IMG/VR virus record: IMGVR_UViG_3300044716_000918 | Span: 1 to 22,625 of that record | Direction: 5' to 3' (one strand) | Source: a virus | Length of the DNA stretch: 22,625 bases | Shown here: in pieces, positions 1 to 7,427 of the stretch | Layout: the number at the start of each line of letters is the position of its first letter | How positions within the stretch are numbered: the stretch's first letter is position 1 | Made by a program: the position numbers and the translations under genes | Notes under the pieces: generated by a model | What the model was told of the DNA's origin: nothing | The model's input: only the letters and a program-made list of their open reading frames with translations | Databases searched by the model: none

Positions 1-572
1 TCGGCCCCGGGGGGCAGACCGCCATCGAGCGCATGAAGGACGCGGAGAAGAAGGCGAAGCAGGAGGCGAAGGAAGCCGCGGACCGCGCCGCCGAACTGCA
101 GCGCCAGCTCGAAGCCGCGAAGGGCGGCGTCTCGAGCGAGCTGCTCGAGAAGTGGAACGCGGACAAGGCCAAGGAGCTGGCGACGCGCGACCAGCAGATC
201 GCCTCGCTCACCAAGTCGCTCCGCTCGCTGCAGCTGGACGACAAGGTCAAGGCCGCCGCGCTTGAGGCCGGGATGTTCCCGAAGCACGCCAACAGCACGC
301 TCCGGGCGCTCCTTGACCAGTTCGACCTCTCGGAAGACGGCAAGCCGGTCGTCCTCGACGCCGGCAAGCCGAGCCCGAAGACCCTGCAGGACTTCTTCGC
401 CAGCCACAAGGCGGAGTACCCCGAGCTGTATCAGGCCGCGCCGGCATCCGGCGGCGGCGCCAAGCCGACCAGCGGCGCCCCTGCCGTGTCCAAGGTCGCC
501 ATCACCGACCAAGCCGCGTTCCTCGCCAACCTCGAAGGGATCGCGAGCGGCAAGGTCACGGTCACCACCTGA
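1..572 (+). CDS. Phage capsid scaffolding protein (5' partial)
   Basis: Likely internal scaffold for procapsid assembly. The reading frame is open through the left edge; the residues before the first visible ATG at 33 (GPGGQTAIER) continue the same protein style, so the true start is upstream. The first ~70 visible residues are rich in Lys, Glu, Ala and Gln and should form a long helix or coiled coil. The middle carries a helical segment followed by a Pro/Gly/Ala-rich linker at about residues 133-150, and the end is a short helical tail. This composition and its place immediately before the major capsid gene are typical of scaffold proteins. No protease motif is visible in the part present. 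The functional call rests on position and composition, not on a catalytic signature. Confidence 0.75.
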   Translation, partial: GPGGQTAIERMKDAEKKAKQEAKEAADRAAELQRQLEAAKGGVSSELLEKWNADKAKELATRDQQIASLTKSLRSLQLDDKVKAAALEAGMFPKHANSTLRALLDQFDLSEDGKPVVLDAGKPSPKTLQDFFASHKAEYPELYQAAPASGGGAKPTSGAPAVSKVAITDQAAFLANLEGIASGKVTVTT

Positions 573-574
573 CG

Positions 575-596
575 CCGCGGCTGTGCCGCGGGAGAG
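575..596 (+). promoter_or_regulatory. Stem-loop and Shine-Dalgarno before the capsid gene
   Basis: CCGCGG at 575-580 pairs with CCGCGG at 586-591 around a 5-nt loop. The 3' arm ends in GGAGAG (591-596), a good ribosome binding site seven bases before the capsid ATG at 604. The hairpin touches the Shine-Dalgarno and could tune translation of the most abundant virion protein; that effect is inferred. Confidence 0.45.
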
Positions 597-603
597 CTGA
601 ACG

Positions 604-1761
604 ATGCCGAATACGATCACGAACCTCCTCCCCGTGGTGTTCGCCCAGGGCCTGCAGACGCTGCGCGAGTTCTGCGTCATGCCGCGCCTCGTCAACAACA
701 ACTTCGCCGACGCCCCGGCCGGGCAGGGCGATACGATCAACTGGCCGCTCCCGACCGCGCTGTCGGACTCGGACGTGTCGCCCGGGCCGACGCAGGTCAC
801 GCCGCCCGACCTCACCCCGCTTCGCGCGTCGGTGACGCTCAACCGCTGGCGCCGCGCCGGCTTCTACATGACCGACAAGGAGCGCAGCGAGATCGGCGGC
901 GGCTTCCAGTCGATGCAGCTGCAGGAGAGCGTCAAGGCGCTCGCCAACGGCATCAACTCGTTCATCTTCTCGCAGTACGTCCGCGTGGCCCGCACGGTCG
1001 GCGCGCCCGGCACCGCGGTCTTCGCCGGCGCCGACTACACCGCCCGGTCGGCCGTCGCCCGCGCCGCGATGCGCGCCCTCGACGACGCCGCCGTGCCCGG
1101 CAGCGACCGCCGCATGGTCCTGCACACCAGCTCGTATCAGGACGCGCTCGGCGTCCCCGAGTTCGTGCGCGTGAACGAAGCCGGCCGCGAGGCCGCGCTC
1201 CGCGCCGGCCTGCTCGGCGAGCTCTTCGGCTTCGACACCTACAAGGACCAGCAGGTGCCGACGCACGGCGCGACGGCCGCGACCGCCGGTGCGATCACCG
1301 TCAACGGCAACCAGGCCGCGGGCATCACCACGATCTCGCTCGCCAAGGCGACCAACGCCACCAACCTGATCGCGGGTGACGTGCTCACGATCGGCTCGGG
1401 TGCGGCGGCCATTCAGGTCGCGGTCGCGGCCAACGTGACCCTCGCGGTCGGCAACACCAACGTCCAGCTCGCGTTCCCGCTGCAGCGCGCCATCACGGCG
1501 GGCGAAGCGGTCACGCTCACGGCCGGCGCGGCGGCCTATCGCGTCAACCTCGGCTTCCACCGCGACGCCTTCGCGTTCGCGAGCCGCCGGCTCACCTCGG
1601 AGGTCGCCTCCGAGAACATGATGTCGATGGCCGACCCGGTGTCGGGTGTGGTGCTCCGCATGGAGCTGATCCGCCAGAACAAGCAGGACTACATCGAGTT
1701 CGACGTGCTCTACGGCGCGGCCTGCATCCGGCCGGAACTCGCCGTCCGCGTCGTCGAGTAA
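604..1761 (+). CDS. Major capsid protein, P22 coat-protein type
   Basis: Builds the icosahedral shell (HK97 fold). The 385-aa protein resembles the P22 coat family: an N-terminal arm, a region with NRWRRAGFYMTDKERSEI that corresponds to the family's segment leading into the long helix, then ARAAMRALDDAAVPGSDRRM before the peripheral domain, where the family has the 'decide residues, then placeholder Phe/Asn-Pro' pattern. Residues about 222-311 are a small-residue-rich beta insertion with the phrase IAGDVLTIGSG, placed where P22 coat has its I-domain. The last segment (HRDAFAFASRRL then DPVSGVVLRM, IEFDVLYGAACIRPELAV) is the usual P-domain ending of this family. A GGAGAG site lies seven bases before the ATG. 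It sits directly after the scaffold gene. Confident for capsid; the P22 subtype is by pattern. Confidence 0.9.
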   Translation: MPNTITNLLPVVFAQGLQTLREFCVMPRLVNNNFADAPAGQGDTINWPLPTALSDSDVSPGPTQVTPPDLTPLRASVTLNRWRRAGFYMTDKERSEIGGGFQSMQLQESVKALANGINSFIFSQYVRVARTVGAPGTAVFAGADYTARSAVARAAMRALDDAAVPGSDRRMVLHTSSYQDALGVPEFVRVNEAGREAALRAGLLGELFGFDTYKDQQVPTHGATAATAGAITVNGNQAAGITTISLAKATNATNLIAGDVLTIGSGAAAIQVAVAANVTLAVGNTNVQLAFPLQRAITAGEAVTLTAGAAAYRVNLGFHRDAFAFASRRLTSEVASENMMSMADPVSGVVLRMELIRQNKQDYIEFDVLYGAACIRPELAVRVVE

Positions 1762-1772
1762 GGAGACGGGGT

Positions 1773-1803
1773 CGGGAGGGGCGGCACGCCCGCGCCCCTC
1801 CCG
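1773..1803 (+). terminator. Strong 11-bp hairpin after the capsid gene
   Basis: CGGGAGGGGCG (1773-1783) pairs perfectly with CGCCCCTCCCG (1793-1803) around a 9-nt loop, 11 bp after the capsid stop codon. No T-run follows, so this is not a canonical intrinsic terminator. It may be a partial attenuator that lowers expression of the downstream tail genes relative to capsid, or a 3' end that protects the capsid mRNA. It is one of very few non-coding gaps in the structural operon. Confidence 0.6.
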
Positions 1804-1814
1804 CCTCACGCCCG

Positions 1815-2369
1815 ATGGCCTTCGACGCCACGCTCGGCGGCCCGGCCGCCACGAGCTACGCCACGCAGGCGTTCGCCGAGGACTATTTCGGCGATCGCCT
1901 CTTTGTGTCGGCGTGGGAAAACGCCGACGAGCAGCAGCGCCGGCAGGCGCTCACGCAGGCGACCGCGTGGCTCGACAAGCTGGCGTGGGAAGGCATGAAG
2001 GCGACCACAGCGCAGCGGCTGGCATGGCCGCGCGCCTACGCGCCGACACAGGAACCGTCGTTCGCCGATGCGTTCCCGACCTCGGCCAAGTTGCTGGACG
2101 CCCGGGCTCGCTACTACCCCGAGACCGAGATCCCGCTCCCGATCCTCGAGGCCACCTGCGAGCTCGCCCTCGCGCTCCTGGGCGAGACCGCCGACCCGTC
2201 GGCGCGGGACGCGTCGGAAGGCATCACGCGCGAGAAGGTCGGCCCGCTCGAGACCGAGTACGCCGCGCCGCTCGTGCGCAAGCAGGGGCTCGCGCGCTTT
2301 CCGGCCGTCTGGACCCGCATCCAGCCGCTCTTGCGCCACGCGCAGGGCGGCACGGTGACGCGCGGGTGA
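1815..2369 (+). CDS. Head-tail connector protein (DnaT-like/adaptor family)
   Basis: 184 aa. The opening (SYATQAFAEDYFGDRL, then a helical stretch ending in a conserved ATAWLDKLAWEG) matches the phage family often labelled 'putative DnaT-like ssDNA binding protein', which occupies the head-tail adaptor position in many siphovirus genomes. The rest is mostly helical: RLAWPRAYAPT, PILEATCELALALLGE, and a C-terminal part with PLETEYA. In this family the protein is believed to be the adaptor ring bound below the portal rather than a replication protein; that is family knowledge plus gene order. It follows the capsid hairpin with no obvious Shine-Dalgarno, and its stop overlaps the next start by four bases. 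Confidence 0.7.
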   Translation: MAFDATLGGPAATSYATQAFAEDYFGDRLFVSAWENADEQQRRQALTQATAWLDKLAWEGMKATTAQRLAWPRAYAPTQEPSFADAFPTSAKLLDARARYYPETEIPLPILEATCELALALLGETADPSARDASEGITREKVGPLETEYAAPLVRKQGLARFPAVWTRIQPLLRHAQGGTVTRG

Positions 2370-2686
2370 GCGCCGATCTGCGCGCGCAGAGCACGGCGGC
2401 CGCGATGCTCCAGCGTCGCGGCGTGACGCTGTCGCTGTCGCGCGACGGCGTGGCGTACACGATGCGCGGCGTCGTGCTGCCGTCGTCGCCGCGAGGTCCG
2501 GACGCCGGCTCGCTGACGGTGCAGGAATCCGTGACCGTCTACCTGACCCCGGTCGGCGCGTCGCGCGTCCCGCAGGCGGGCGACGGCCTGACGTGGCTCG
2601 GCCGCGAGTTCACGCTGCGCACGGTCGAGACGCTGGCGCCGACGGGCACCGTGCCGGTGCTGTATACGGCGGAGGCGACCCGATGA
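2366..2686 (+). CDS. Head closure / head-tail joining protein
   Basis: 106 aa. The GTG at 2366 overlaps the previous stop (GTGA), the same coupling used throughout the operon; the frame is open further left but only as a shadow of the adaptor gene. The sequence is predicted beta-rich (GVTLSLSRDGVAYTMRGVVLP, QESVTVYLTP, GLTWLGREFTLRTVETLAPTGTVPVLYTAEA), the pattern expected of the stopper/head-closure beta-barrel that seals DNA in the filled head. The assignment depends mainly on position between adaptor and HK97-gp10-like genes, and it could also be called a generic neck protein. Confidence 0.6.
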   Translation: MSADLRAQSTAAAMLQRRGVTLSLSRDGVAYTMRGVVLPSSPRGPDAGSLTVQESVTVYLTPVGASRVPQAGDGLTWLGREFTLRTVETLAPTGTVPVLYTAEATR

Positions 2687-3126
2687 GCCGCGAGCTGTCT
2701 TGGCGCATTGGCTTCGCCGAGTTCGACCGGCTGGTCGATCGCCGCCTGGACGAAGTCCAGCGGGGCGCGGCGTTGCTGACCGCCGAGGCCGTGAAGACCG
2801 GGCTCCCGCGATTCGGCCTGCCCGGCACGCCGGTCGATACGAGCTTCGCGCGGAATAGCTGGCGCGTCGGCGTCAACGCCGCCCCCGCCTATGGGCCGTC
2901 GAGGAACCCGAACCGCAAGGCTCCGGCGCCCGACGTGTCGCTCGAGCCGGCGCTCGCGGTGGTTACGGCCGGCGACGAAGTCATCATCGGCAACAACGCC
3001 GAGTACATCGAGCCGCTCGAGTACGGCCGGTCGTCGCAGGCGCCGCAGGGCTTCGTGCGGCTGACCGTCGCGGCCTTCCCGCGGATCGTGAACGCCGTCG
3101 CCCGACGCCTTGGGGTGGCCCGATGA
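2683..3126 (+). CDS. Tail completion protein, HK97 gp10-like
   Basis: 147 aa, starting at the ATG that overlaps the previous stop (ATGA). The N-terminal helix contains FDRLVDRRLDEVQRGAALLT, followed by a VDTSFARNSWRVG stretch, then YIEPLEYGRSSQAPQGFVRLTV near the C-terminus. The 'tGxLr.sw' and 'yi..lEyG.s.qap.Gfvr' phrases are characteristic of the HK97-gp10/neck-type tail completion family, which joins the tail tube to the head. It lies exactly where this protein is normally found, between head closure and tail terminator. Confidence 0.8.
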   Translation: MSRELSWRIGFAEFDRLVDRRLDEVQRGAALLTAEAVKTGLPRFGLPGTPVDTSFARNSWRVGVNAAPAYGPSRNPNRKAPAPDVSLEPALAVVTAGDEVIIGNNAEYIEPLEYGRSSQAPQGFVRLTVAAFPRIVNAVARRLGVAR

Positions 3127-3560
3127 GCGCCCGCACCAGCATCCGGAGCGCGTTGCGCACGCGCTACCTCTTGGACGACGCGATCCCGGCCATCCGGCAA
3201 TGGGAGGGCCAGCGGCTCGACCCCAAGCCGGCCGACGTGTACGTGCGCGAGACCTGCCTGTTCGGGCCGTCCAGCGCCGAGAGCGAGGGCGGGCAGATCG
3301 AGACCGTCGGCGTCTACCAGCTCGACATCACGGGGCCGGTCGGCGTGAGCGGCGCCGGCCTCGCCGCACTCGATGCGATCGCCGAAAGCGCGGCCGCGCA
3401 GTTCCCGATCGATGCGCGCCTCGCCGCCAACGGCATCGCGGTCGAGATCACGGGCGTCCGCACCGGCCCCACGCTCGCGCTCGACGCCGGGCGGCTCACG
3501 ATCCCGGTGTCGATCCAGTGGCGCGCCTTCCACACCAACCCTTCGCCGGTCTTCGCATGA
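3123..3560 (+). CDS. Tail terminator protein (DUF4128-like)
   Basis: 145 aa, ATGA-coupled to the tail completion gene. Protein order: an N-terminal helical stretch, WEGQRLDPKPADVYVRETCLFG, then EGGQIETVGVYQLDITGPVG, a helix (AALDAIAESAAAQFP) and C-terminal strands ending IPVSIQWRAFHTNP. This alpha/beta plan fits the lambda gpU/DUF4128 tail terminator group, which caps the tube at its final length and binds the neck. Family membership is by pattern and gene order. Confidence 0.75.
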   Translation: MSARTSIRSALRTRYLLDDAIPAIRQWEGQRLDPKPADVYVRETCLFGPSSAESEGGQIETVGVYQLDITGPVGVSGAGLAALDAIAESAAAQFPIDARLAANGIAVEITGVRTGPTLALDAGRLTIPVSIQWRAFHTNPSPVFA

Positions 3561-3757
3561 CGACCCCGCTCGAGTACGGCGCCGTCCACGCGACGGGCAC
3601 GGTCGCCGACGACACGATCACGATCGAGGTCGGGGCCTTGGGGCCCGTCGAGCTCGACACCCGGATCGGCGTCGGCGCGCCCCGTCGCTTCGCCCGCATC
3701 ACCGGCCACACGGCCGACGACTCCACCGAAACGCTCACCGTCGCCTGGGAGGACTAG
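3557..3757 (+). CDS. Small beta-rich phage protein, function unknown
   Basis: 66 aa, from the ATG at 3557 that overlaps the preceding stop. Sequence such as DDTITIEVGALGPVELDTRIG and TETLTVAWED alternates polar and hydrophobic residues and should be all-beta. It lies between the tail terminator and the putative tail tube gene, and only 3 bp separate it from the latter. Translational coupling to the neighbours and consistent codon use suggest it is real. I do not recognise a named family; it may be a small tail-tube accessory protein. Confidence 0.6.
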   Translation: MTTPLEYGAVHATGTVADDTITIEVGALGPVELDTRIGVGAPRRFARITGHTADDSTETLTVAWED

Positions 3758-3760
3758 GCC

Positions 3761-4309
3761 ATGTCCGGTTTCTCGAGCAGCACCCGCGGCAACATCATCC
3801 TGACCGGGCTCACCCGGGTCTACTTCGGCACGTCCCCCGCGCTCATCGGCGCGACGCAGGGCGGCTTCCAGTTCTCGCCCAACCCGTCCTTCTTCACGCC
3901 GGACATCGACGGCGTGACGACGGAGGTCGAAGGGCTGCCGACGGTCGAGAGCTACAACCCGTCGATCACGCTCACCGCGATCGAGGTGACGACGGCGCGG
4001 CTCTCGCAGCTCATGCGCAACATCGCTTTCACGGGCTCGGCCCCGGCCACGCTGACGCCGAAGCCGACGCTCGAGGCGATGACGCTCTCGGCCCCCGACA
4101 ACTACCTCCGCGCGGTCGAGGTGCAGAGCCAGCAGGGCGCCTCGCTCTTCTTCTCGGTGCAGCTGCCCGTCTGCCGCGCCGAGGCCGAGATCACCGGCCA
4201 GTCGCGCGACACGTGGAAGCTCAACCTGACGCTCACGGGCGTGGCGCCGGTCGCCAGCATCCGTGACGCCGGCTTCCGGCTGCTCACCCGCACGGCGTGG
4301 CTGGTCTGA
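3761..4309 (+). CDS. Major tail tube protein (probable)
   Basis: 182 aa. The start codon follows the previous stop by three bases. The protein opens with SSTRGNIILTGLTRVYFGT, has FSPNPSFFTPDIDGVTTEVEGLPTVESYNPSITLTAIEV (an early beta sheet), a helix (RLSQLMRNIAF), and a repeated beta pattern ending TWKLNLTLTGVAPVASIRDAGFRLL. This is the general plan of siphophage tail tube monomers, which stack as hexameric rings. It lies between the terminator and the frameshifting chaperone pair, the standard tube position. The sequence is too divergent to name a subfamily. Confidence 0.7.
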   Translation: MSGFSSSTRGNIILTGLTRVYFGTSPALIGATQGGFQFSPNPSFFTPDIDGVTTEVEGLPTVESYNPSITLTAIEVTTARLSQLMRNIAFTGSAPATLTPKPTLEAMTLSAPDNYLRAVEVQSQQGASLFFSVQLPVCRAEAEITGQSRDTWKLNLTLTGVAPVASIRDAGFRLLTRTAWLV

Positions 4310-4656
4310 TGCTCACGCCCGACAAGATCGAGACCCCGCTGCCCCCGTGCGCCATCGGGGGCCGCGAGGTCGCCATCCGGCCGCTCACGATGCGCGGGTT
4401 CGCGCACTGGCGCGCGTTCCAGCAGGCGGCGGCCGGCAACGACGAGGACGGCGCGCAGGCGGCGCTCGTCGCGGCGGCGCGCTACGCCGTCCCCGACGCC
4501 GGCGACGACGTGCTCGACTGCACCCCGACCTATCTGCTCGCGATCCTCGCCGTGGCGACCGGCCGCGCCGACGAGATGCTGGCCGCGCTGGAGGCGCAGG
4601 CGGGAAACGCCCCGGGGGCGTCAGCGGGAGTCACCCCGACCCCGTCGGCGCCCTGA
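4309..4656 (+). CDS. Tail assembly chaperone, upstream product (G-like)
   Basis: 115 aa from the ATG at 4309, which shares its A with the tail tube stop (TGATG). An alternative GTG start four codons earlier (4297) is possible. Protein features: short beta segment (CAIGGREVAIRPLTMRGFAHW), then helices (FQQAAAGN..., AALVAAARYAVP, TYLLAILAVATGR, EMLAALEAQAG). Small helical proteins encoded between tube and tape measure serve as chaperones that coat the tape measure during tail assembly and are usually made in two forms by -1 frameshifting (lambda G and GT). Here a GGGAAAC heptamer in the right register lies 48 bases before the stop, and the next frame is open. See the slippery-site and downstream entries. 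Confidence 0.75.
   Translation: MLTPDKIETPLPPCAIGGREVAIRPLTMRGFAHWRAFQQAAAGNDEDGAQAALVAAARYAVPDAGDDVLDCTPTYLLAILAVATGRADEMLAALEAQAGNAPGASAGVTPTPSAP
4602..4608 (+). other. -1 programmed ribosomal frameshift site (GGGAAAC)
   Basis: Read in the upstream gene's frame the heptamer is G GGA AAC, which fits X XXY YYZ; lambda G/T uses GGGAAAG. Slipping back one base gives GGG AAA CGC, and the new frame is open to the stop at 4968-4970. The predicted fusion has 100 residues from the first frame and 120 from the second, 220 aa in all. A CG-rich segment follows (CCCCGGGGG, 4611-4619) that could form a stimulatory structure. Confidence 0.8.
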
Positions 4657-4658
4657 CG

Positions 4659-4970
4659 ATGAAGGTGGCGCGCGCCTTGGGGCTCTCGCCGCTCGCGGTG
4701 CTGGACATGGCCGCCGCGGTCGTGCTCTGGTGCGCGTGGCACCTGAACGACCATGAGGCCGTCAGCGCGCTGGTGCGCGAAGAGGCCGCGATCGCGCAGG
4801 CCAAGCTCGTCAACCTCGCGGTGTGGAAGCCCGAGGCCCTGGACGACGAGGCCGCCAAGCTGTCGGCGCGCCGCATGACCCTGCTCGGCATCACGCCCCC
4901 GGCGACCGACGCCGAGACGCTCGCCCTGCTGTTCAACGCCGACGCCCCGGAGCCGCCGCCCAATGGCTGA
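4659..4970 (+). CDS. Tail assembly chaperone, downstream part (T-like)
   Basis: Probably not translated alone, but as the C-terminal part of a -1 frameshift fusion with the 4309-4656 gene. The coordinates give the segment from the first in-frame ATG (103 aa); the frame is open through the slippery site at 4602 with no stop. No Shine-Dalgarno precedes the ATG. The sequence is helical: KVARALGLSPLAVLDMAAAVVLWCAWHL, LVREEAAIAQAKL, EALDDEAAKLSARRMTLLG, LALLFNADAPEPPP. Its end overlaps the tape measure start (ATG at 4963) by eight bases. In the lambda model this part recruits tail tube subunits to the tape measure-chaperone complex. A separate protein from 4659 is the alternative. Confidence 0.75.
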   Translation: MKVARALGLSPLAVLDMAAAVVLWCAWHLNDHEAVSALVREEAAIAQAKLVNLAVWKPEALDDEAAKLSARRMTLLGITPPATDAETLALLFNADAPEPPPNG

Positions 4971-6777
4971 TGTCGTCGCCTCCCTTGCGATCAAGCTCGA
5001 GGCCTTGGGCGCTGAGCAGGCCAAGCGGCAGGTCGCCGGCTTGGGCACCGAGGCCTCCCGCACCGAGCGGGCCGTCTCGGCGCTCGGCCGCGCGATGTCG
5101 CTCGTCGCGTCGGGGTTCGTCGTGCGCGAGTTCACGCGGTGGCTCGACACGACCACGCGCTTGCGCGGGCAACTGTCACTGGTCGCGCAAAGCACCACCG
5201 AAGTGGCCGAGGCGCAGCGCGCACTGTTCCGGGTGGCGCAGGAGACCCGCACGAGCCTCGAGGACACCACGACGCTGTACGTGCGCATCGCGCAAGCGGC
5301 GGGCGATCTCGGCCTGAATCAAGAGCAGATCGTCCGCATCACCCGCACGGTCAACCAGTCGCTTGCGCTCTCGGGCACCACGGCGGGGCAGGCGGCGGGC
5401 TCGCTCCTGCAGCTCGGCCAGGCGTTCGGCGGCGGGATCGTCCGGGCGGAGGAGTTCAACTCGATCCTCGAAGGCAACCGCGCGCTGTTGGCGAAGGTGG
5501 CCGAGGCCAACGGTACGTCGGTCGCCAAGCTGCGCCAGCAGGTCAACGACGGGCTGCTGTCGTCCCGCGACTTCGCGGCGATGGTGCTCCGCGCGGAAGG
5601 GACGGTCAACGAGTCGTTCCTGCGGATGCCGGTGACGATTGAGCAGGCGATGACGCGGGTCCGTAACACTCTGCTCTCGACGCTCGGCACCCTGAACCGT
5701 GACGGTGCGATCGCCGGGATCTTCGTCAAGGTCATCGAAGGGGCCGCGAGCGCCATTGAATGGCTGATCGGCAACATCATGAAGCTGGGCGGTGCCGTGG
5801 CGGGCATGATCGGCACCGTGGTGCGCGCCATCGCCGAGTCGCCTCTCGCCGAGACGCTGTTCCCGGGGGCAGCGGAGGCCGCCGCCAACTGGGCGAGCCG
5901 CGAGAATGCGCGCTCGATGCGGCTGTACAAGCAGGGCGAGGGCATCGTCGCGGGCACGCCTGGCGGCCCCGGGGGCGGGCTTGGCGGTGGGCGTCGCGGG
6001 GGCGGTACTGGCGGTACCGGTGGCACGGCCGCAGCCGGCGCGCGCCGCTCGGCTGGTCCGATGCAGACGTTCGCCGAGACCATCCAGCAGAGCTTCTTGA
6101 CCGACCGGGTCACGCGCGGGCAGTTCGCGCTGTCGCAGTCGGGTGGCATCCTCGACGGGATCCGCGCCCCCCGCATGACGGCCAAGAGCATCGCCGAGCT
6201 GGTGCCAATTACCGAGGCGATGCAGGCGTTCCAGCAGATCGAGCAGATCCTGTCGAACGGGCTGGCGTCCGCCCTCGGCAACGCGATCGCCGCTGGCTTC
6301 GCCCGGGGTGTCCAGACGCACAACTGGTCCGAAGGATTCAAGGCGCTCGGCGCGACGCTGCTCGGCGGACTCGGCGGGATGCTGCAGCAGATTGGCACCG
6401 CCGCGCTCGCGTCGATGGCGTGGCTCGCGAAGATCCGAACGGCGCTCCTGACGTGGAATCCGGTGCTCGGCACCGCCGCCGCGATCGGCATGATCGCCTT
6501 GGGCGGGGCGATGCAAGGCCTCGCGGGGCGCACCACGTCGCAGAAGGGCCTCCCCGTCGGCGCCGGCGCCGGCGCGGTGGGGTCCACCGGCGGCACCATC
6601 ATCGATCGCGGCGTCATCGGTGGCCCGATCGCGCCCTTCGGCGGCGCCGCGTTCGGCGCGCCGGGCACGCCCGGCGGCGTCTCGGTGGGCAACCTCGTGC
6701 TCCTGTCGCCCAACGACCCGACGTGGCAGCGGCAGCTCTCCGAGTCGCTGCGCGGCGTGCGCGCGCGGGAGGGCTGA
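4963..6777 (+). CDS. Tape measure protein
   Basis: 604 aa. The N-terminal 240 residues (IKLEALGAEQAKRQVAGLG, LRGQLSLVAQSTTEV..., NQSLALSGTTAGQAAGSLLQLGQAFGGGIVRAEEFNSI, VAEANGTSVAKLRQQVNDG) match the well-known tape measure N-terminal domain with its repeated helical hairpins. Hydrophobic segments lie around residues 266-290 and 465-525, suited to membrane insertion during DNA ejection. A Gly-rich linker spans about 329-362, and a Gly/Ala-rich region precedes the C-terminal helix. By the usual ~0.15 nm per residue rule the tail would be about 90 nm. It follows the chaperone pair, as in other long-tailed phages, and its stop is fused with the next start (TGATG). Confidence 0.92.
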   Translation: MADVVASLAIKLEALGAEQAKRQVAGLGTEASRTERAVSALGRAMSLVASGFVVREFTRWLDTTTRLRGQLSLVAQSTTEVAEAQRALFRVAQETRTSLEDTTTLYVRIAQAAGDLGLNQEQIVRITRTVNQSLALSGTTAGQAAGSLLQLGQAFGGGIVRAEEFNSILEGNRALLAKVAEANGTSVAKLRQQVNDGLLSSRDFAAMVLRAEGTVNESFLRMPVTIEQAMTRVRNTLLSTLGTLNRDGAIAGIFVKVIEGAASAIEWLIGNIMKLGGAVAGMIGTVVRAIAESPLAETLFPGAAEAAANWASRENARSMRLYKQGEGIVAGTPGGPGGGLGGGRRGGGTGGTGGTAAAGARRSAGPMQTFAETIQQSFLTDRVTRGQFALSQSGGILDGIRAPRMTAKSIAELVPITEAMQAFQQIEQILSNGLASALGNAIAAGFARGVQTHNWSEGFKALGATLLGGLGGMLQQIGTAALASMAWLAKIRTALLTWNPVLGTAAAIGMIALGGAMQGLAGRTTSQKGLPVGAGAGAVGSTGGTIIDRGVIGGPIAPFGGAAFGAPGTPGGVSVGNLVLLSPNDPTWQRQLSESLRGVRAREG

Positions 6778-7427
6778 TGGCGGTCCTCACGTTCAACGAC
6801 GGCGAGCTCGTGGCGCTCCGCAATGCGCCGGGGCTCGTGTCGTCGGCGCTCGGGCGGCTCAACGGCTGGACGCCGCTTCCGGACAGCATCGGCCCCGAGG
6901 CGGTGGCGCTCGCGACCGGGCAGGCGTTCCGGTTCCGCTTCCGGCGGCAGCGGGCCGTCGCGTTCACGCTCGGCGACCTGCCGAGCATCCGCACGGCGCA
7001 CATCGGCGGCAACGGCGGCACGGTGTCGATTGCGAGCACGACGGCCACCTTCACGGTGTCGCAGGACGGGGCACTCGTCCTCGGCGATGCGCTCGTCGTC
7101 GCCGGGACGACCTACACCGTCACCGGCCGCACGTCGGGCACGGTCTGGACGCTCGGCTCGAGCGGCACGGCCAGCGGCGCGGCGTTTACGCTGCTGACGG
7201 TTCCGCTCGAGCGCGCCGCCCGCCTCGTGGCCCACCTCCTCGAGTACAACACGGTGGACGTGGCGACCGAGGACACGCTCGGCAACACCTACACCGGCCT
7301 GCAGCTGTTGGCTGGGACGCGCCCCGAGTTGCGCCAGGACTCCGCCCGCACGCTCCGCTACAGCCTGTCGGTGACGCTCGCCCGCATCGACGGGAGCGCG
7401 ACGCCGCTGGTCTGCCGGTATAGCTGA
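6777..7427 (+). CDS. Distal tail protein (probable)
   Basis: 216 aa starting at the ATG within the tape measure stop (TGATG). It opens with beta-like sequence (VLTFNDGELVALRNAPG), continues AFRFRFRRQRAVAFTLGDL, then a small-residue-rich beta insert (about residues 78-140) with ALVLGDALVVAGTTYTVTG, and ends in a helix plus strands (LERAARLVAHLLEYNTVDVATED, LRYSLSVTLARI). It lies immediately after the tape measure, the normal place of a distal tail/hub-anchoring protein. Homology to a named Dit or minor tail family is not visible by eye, so the call is positional. Confidence 0.5.
   Translation: MAVLTFNDGELVALRNAPGLVSSALGRLNGWTPLPDSIGPEAVALATGQAFRFRFRRQRAVAFTLGDLPSIRTAHIGGNGGTVSIASTTATFTVSQDGALVLGDALVVAGTTYTVTGRTSGTVWTLGSSGTASGAAFTLLTVPLERAARLVAHLLEYNTVDVATEDTLGNTYTGLQLLAGTRPELRQDSARTLRYSLSVTLARIDGSATPLVCRYS

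Noticed and set aside
562-1809. Leftward 415-codon frame opposite the capsid gene
   Set aside because: Composition is low-complexity (Arg, Gly, Glu, Asp, Val) and it covers the confident capsid gene in antisense; no start signal or coupled neighbour.
2593-2682. Longer N-terminus for the tail completion gene
   Set aside because: It would extend into the head-closure frame as a His/Gly/Arg-rich stretch, while the ATG at 2683 makes the usual ATGA overlap and begins the conserved domain.
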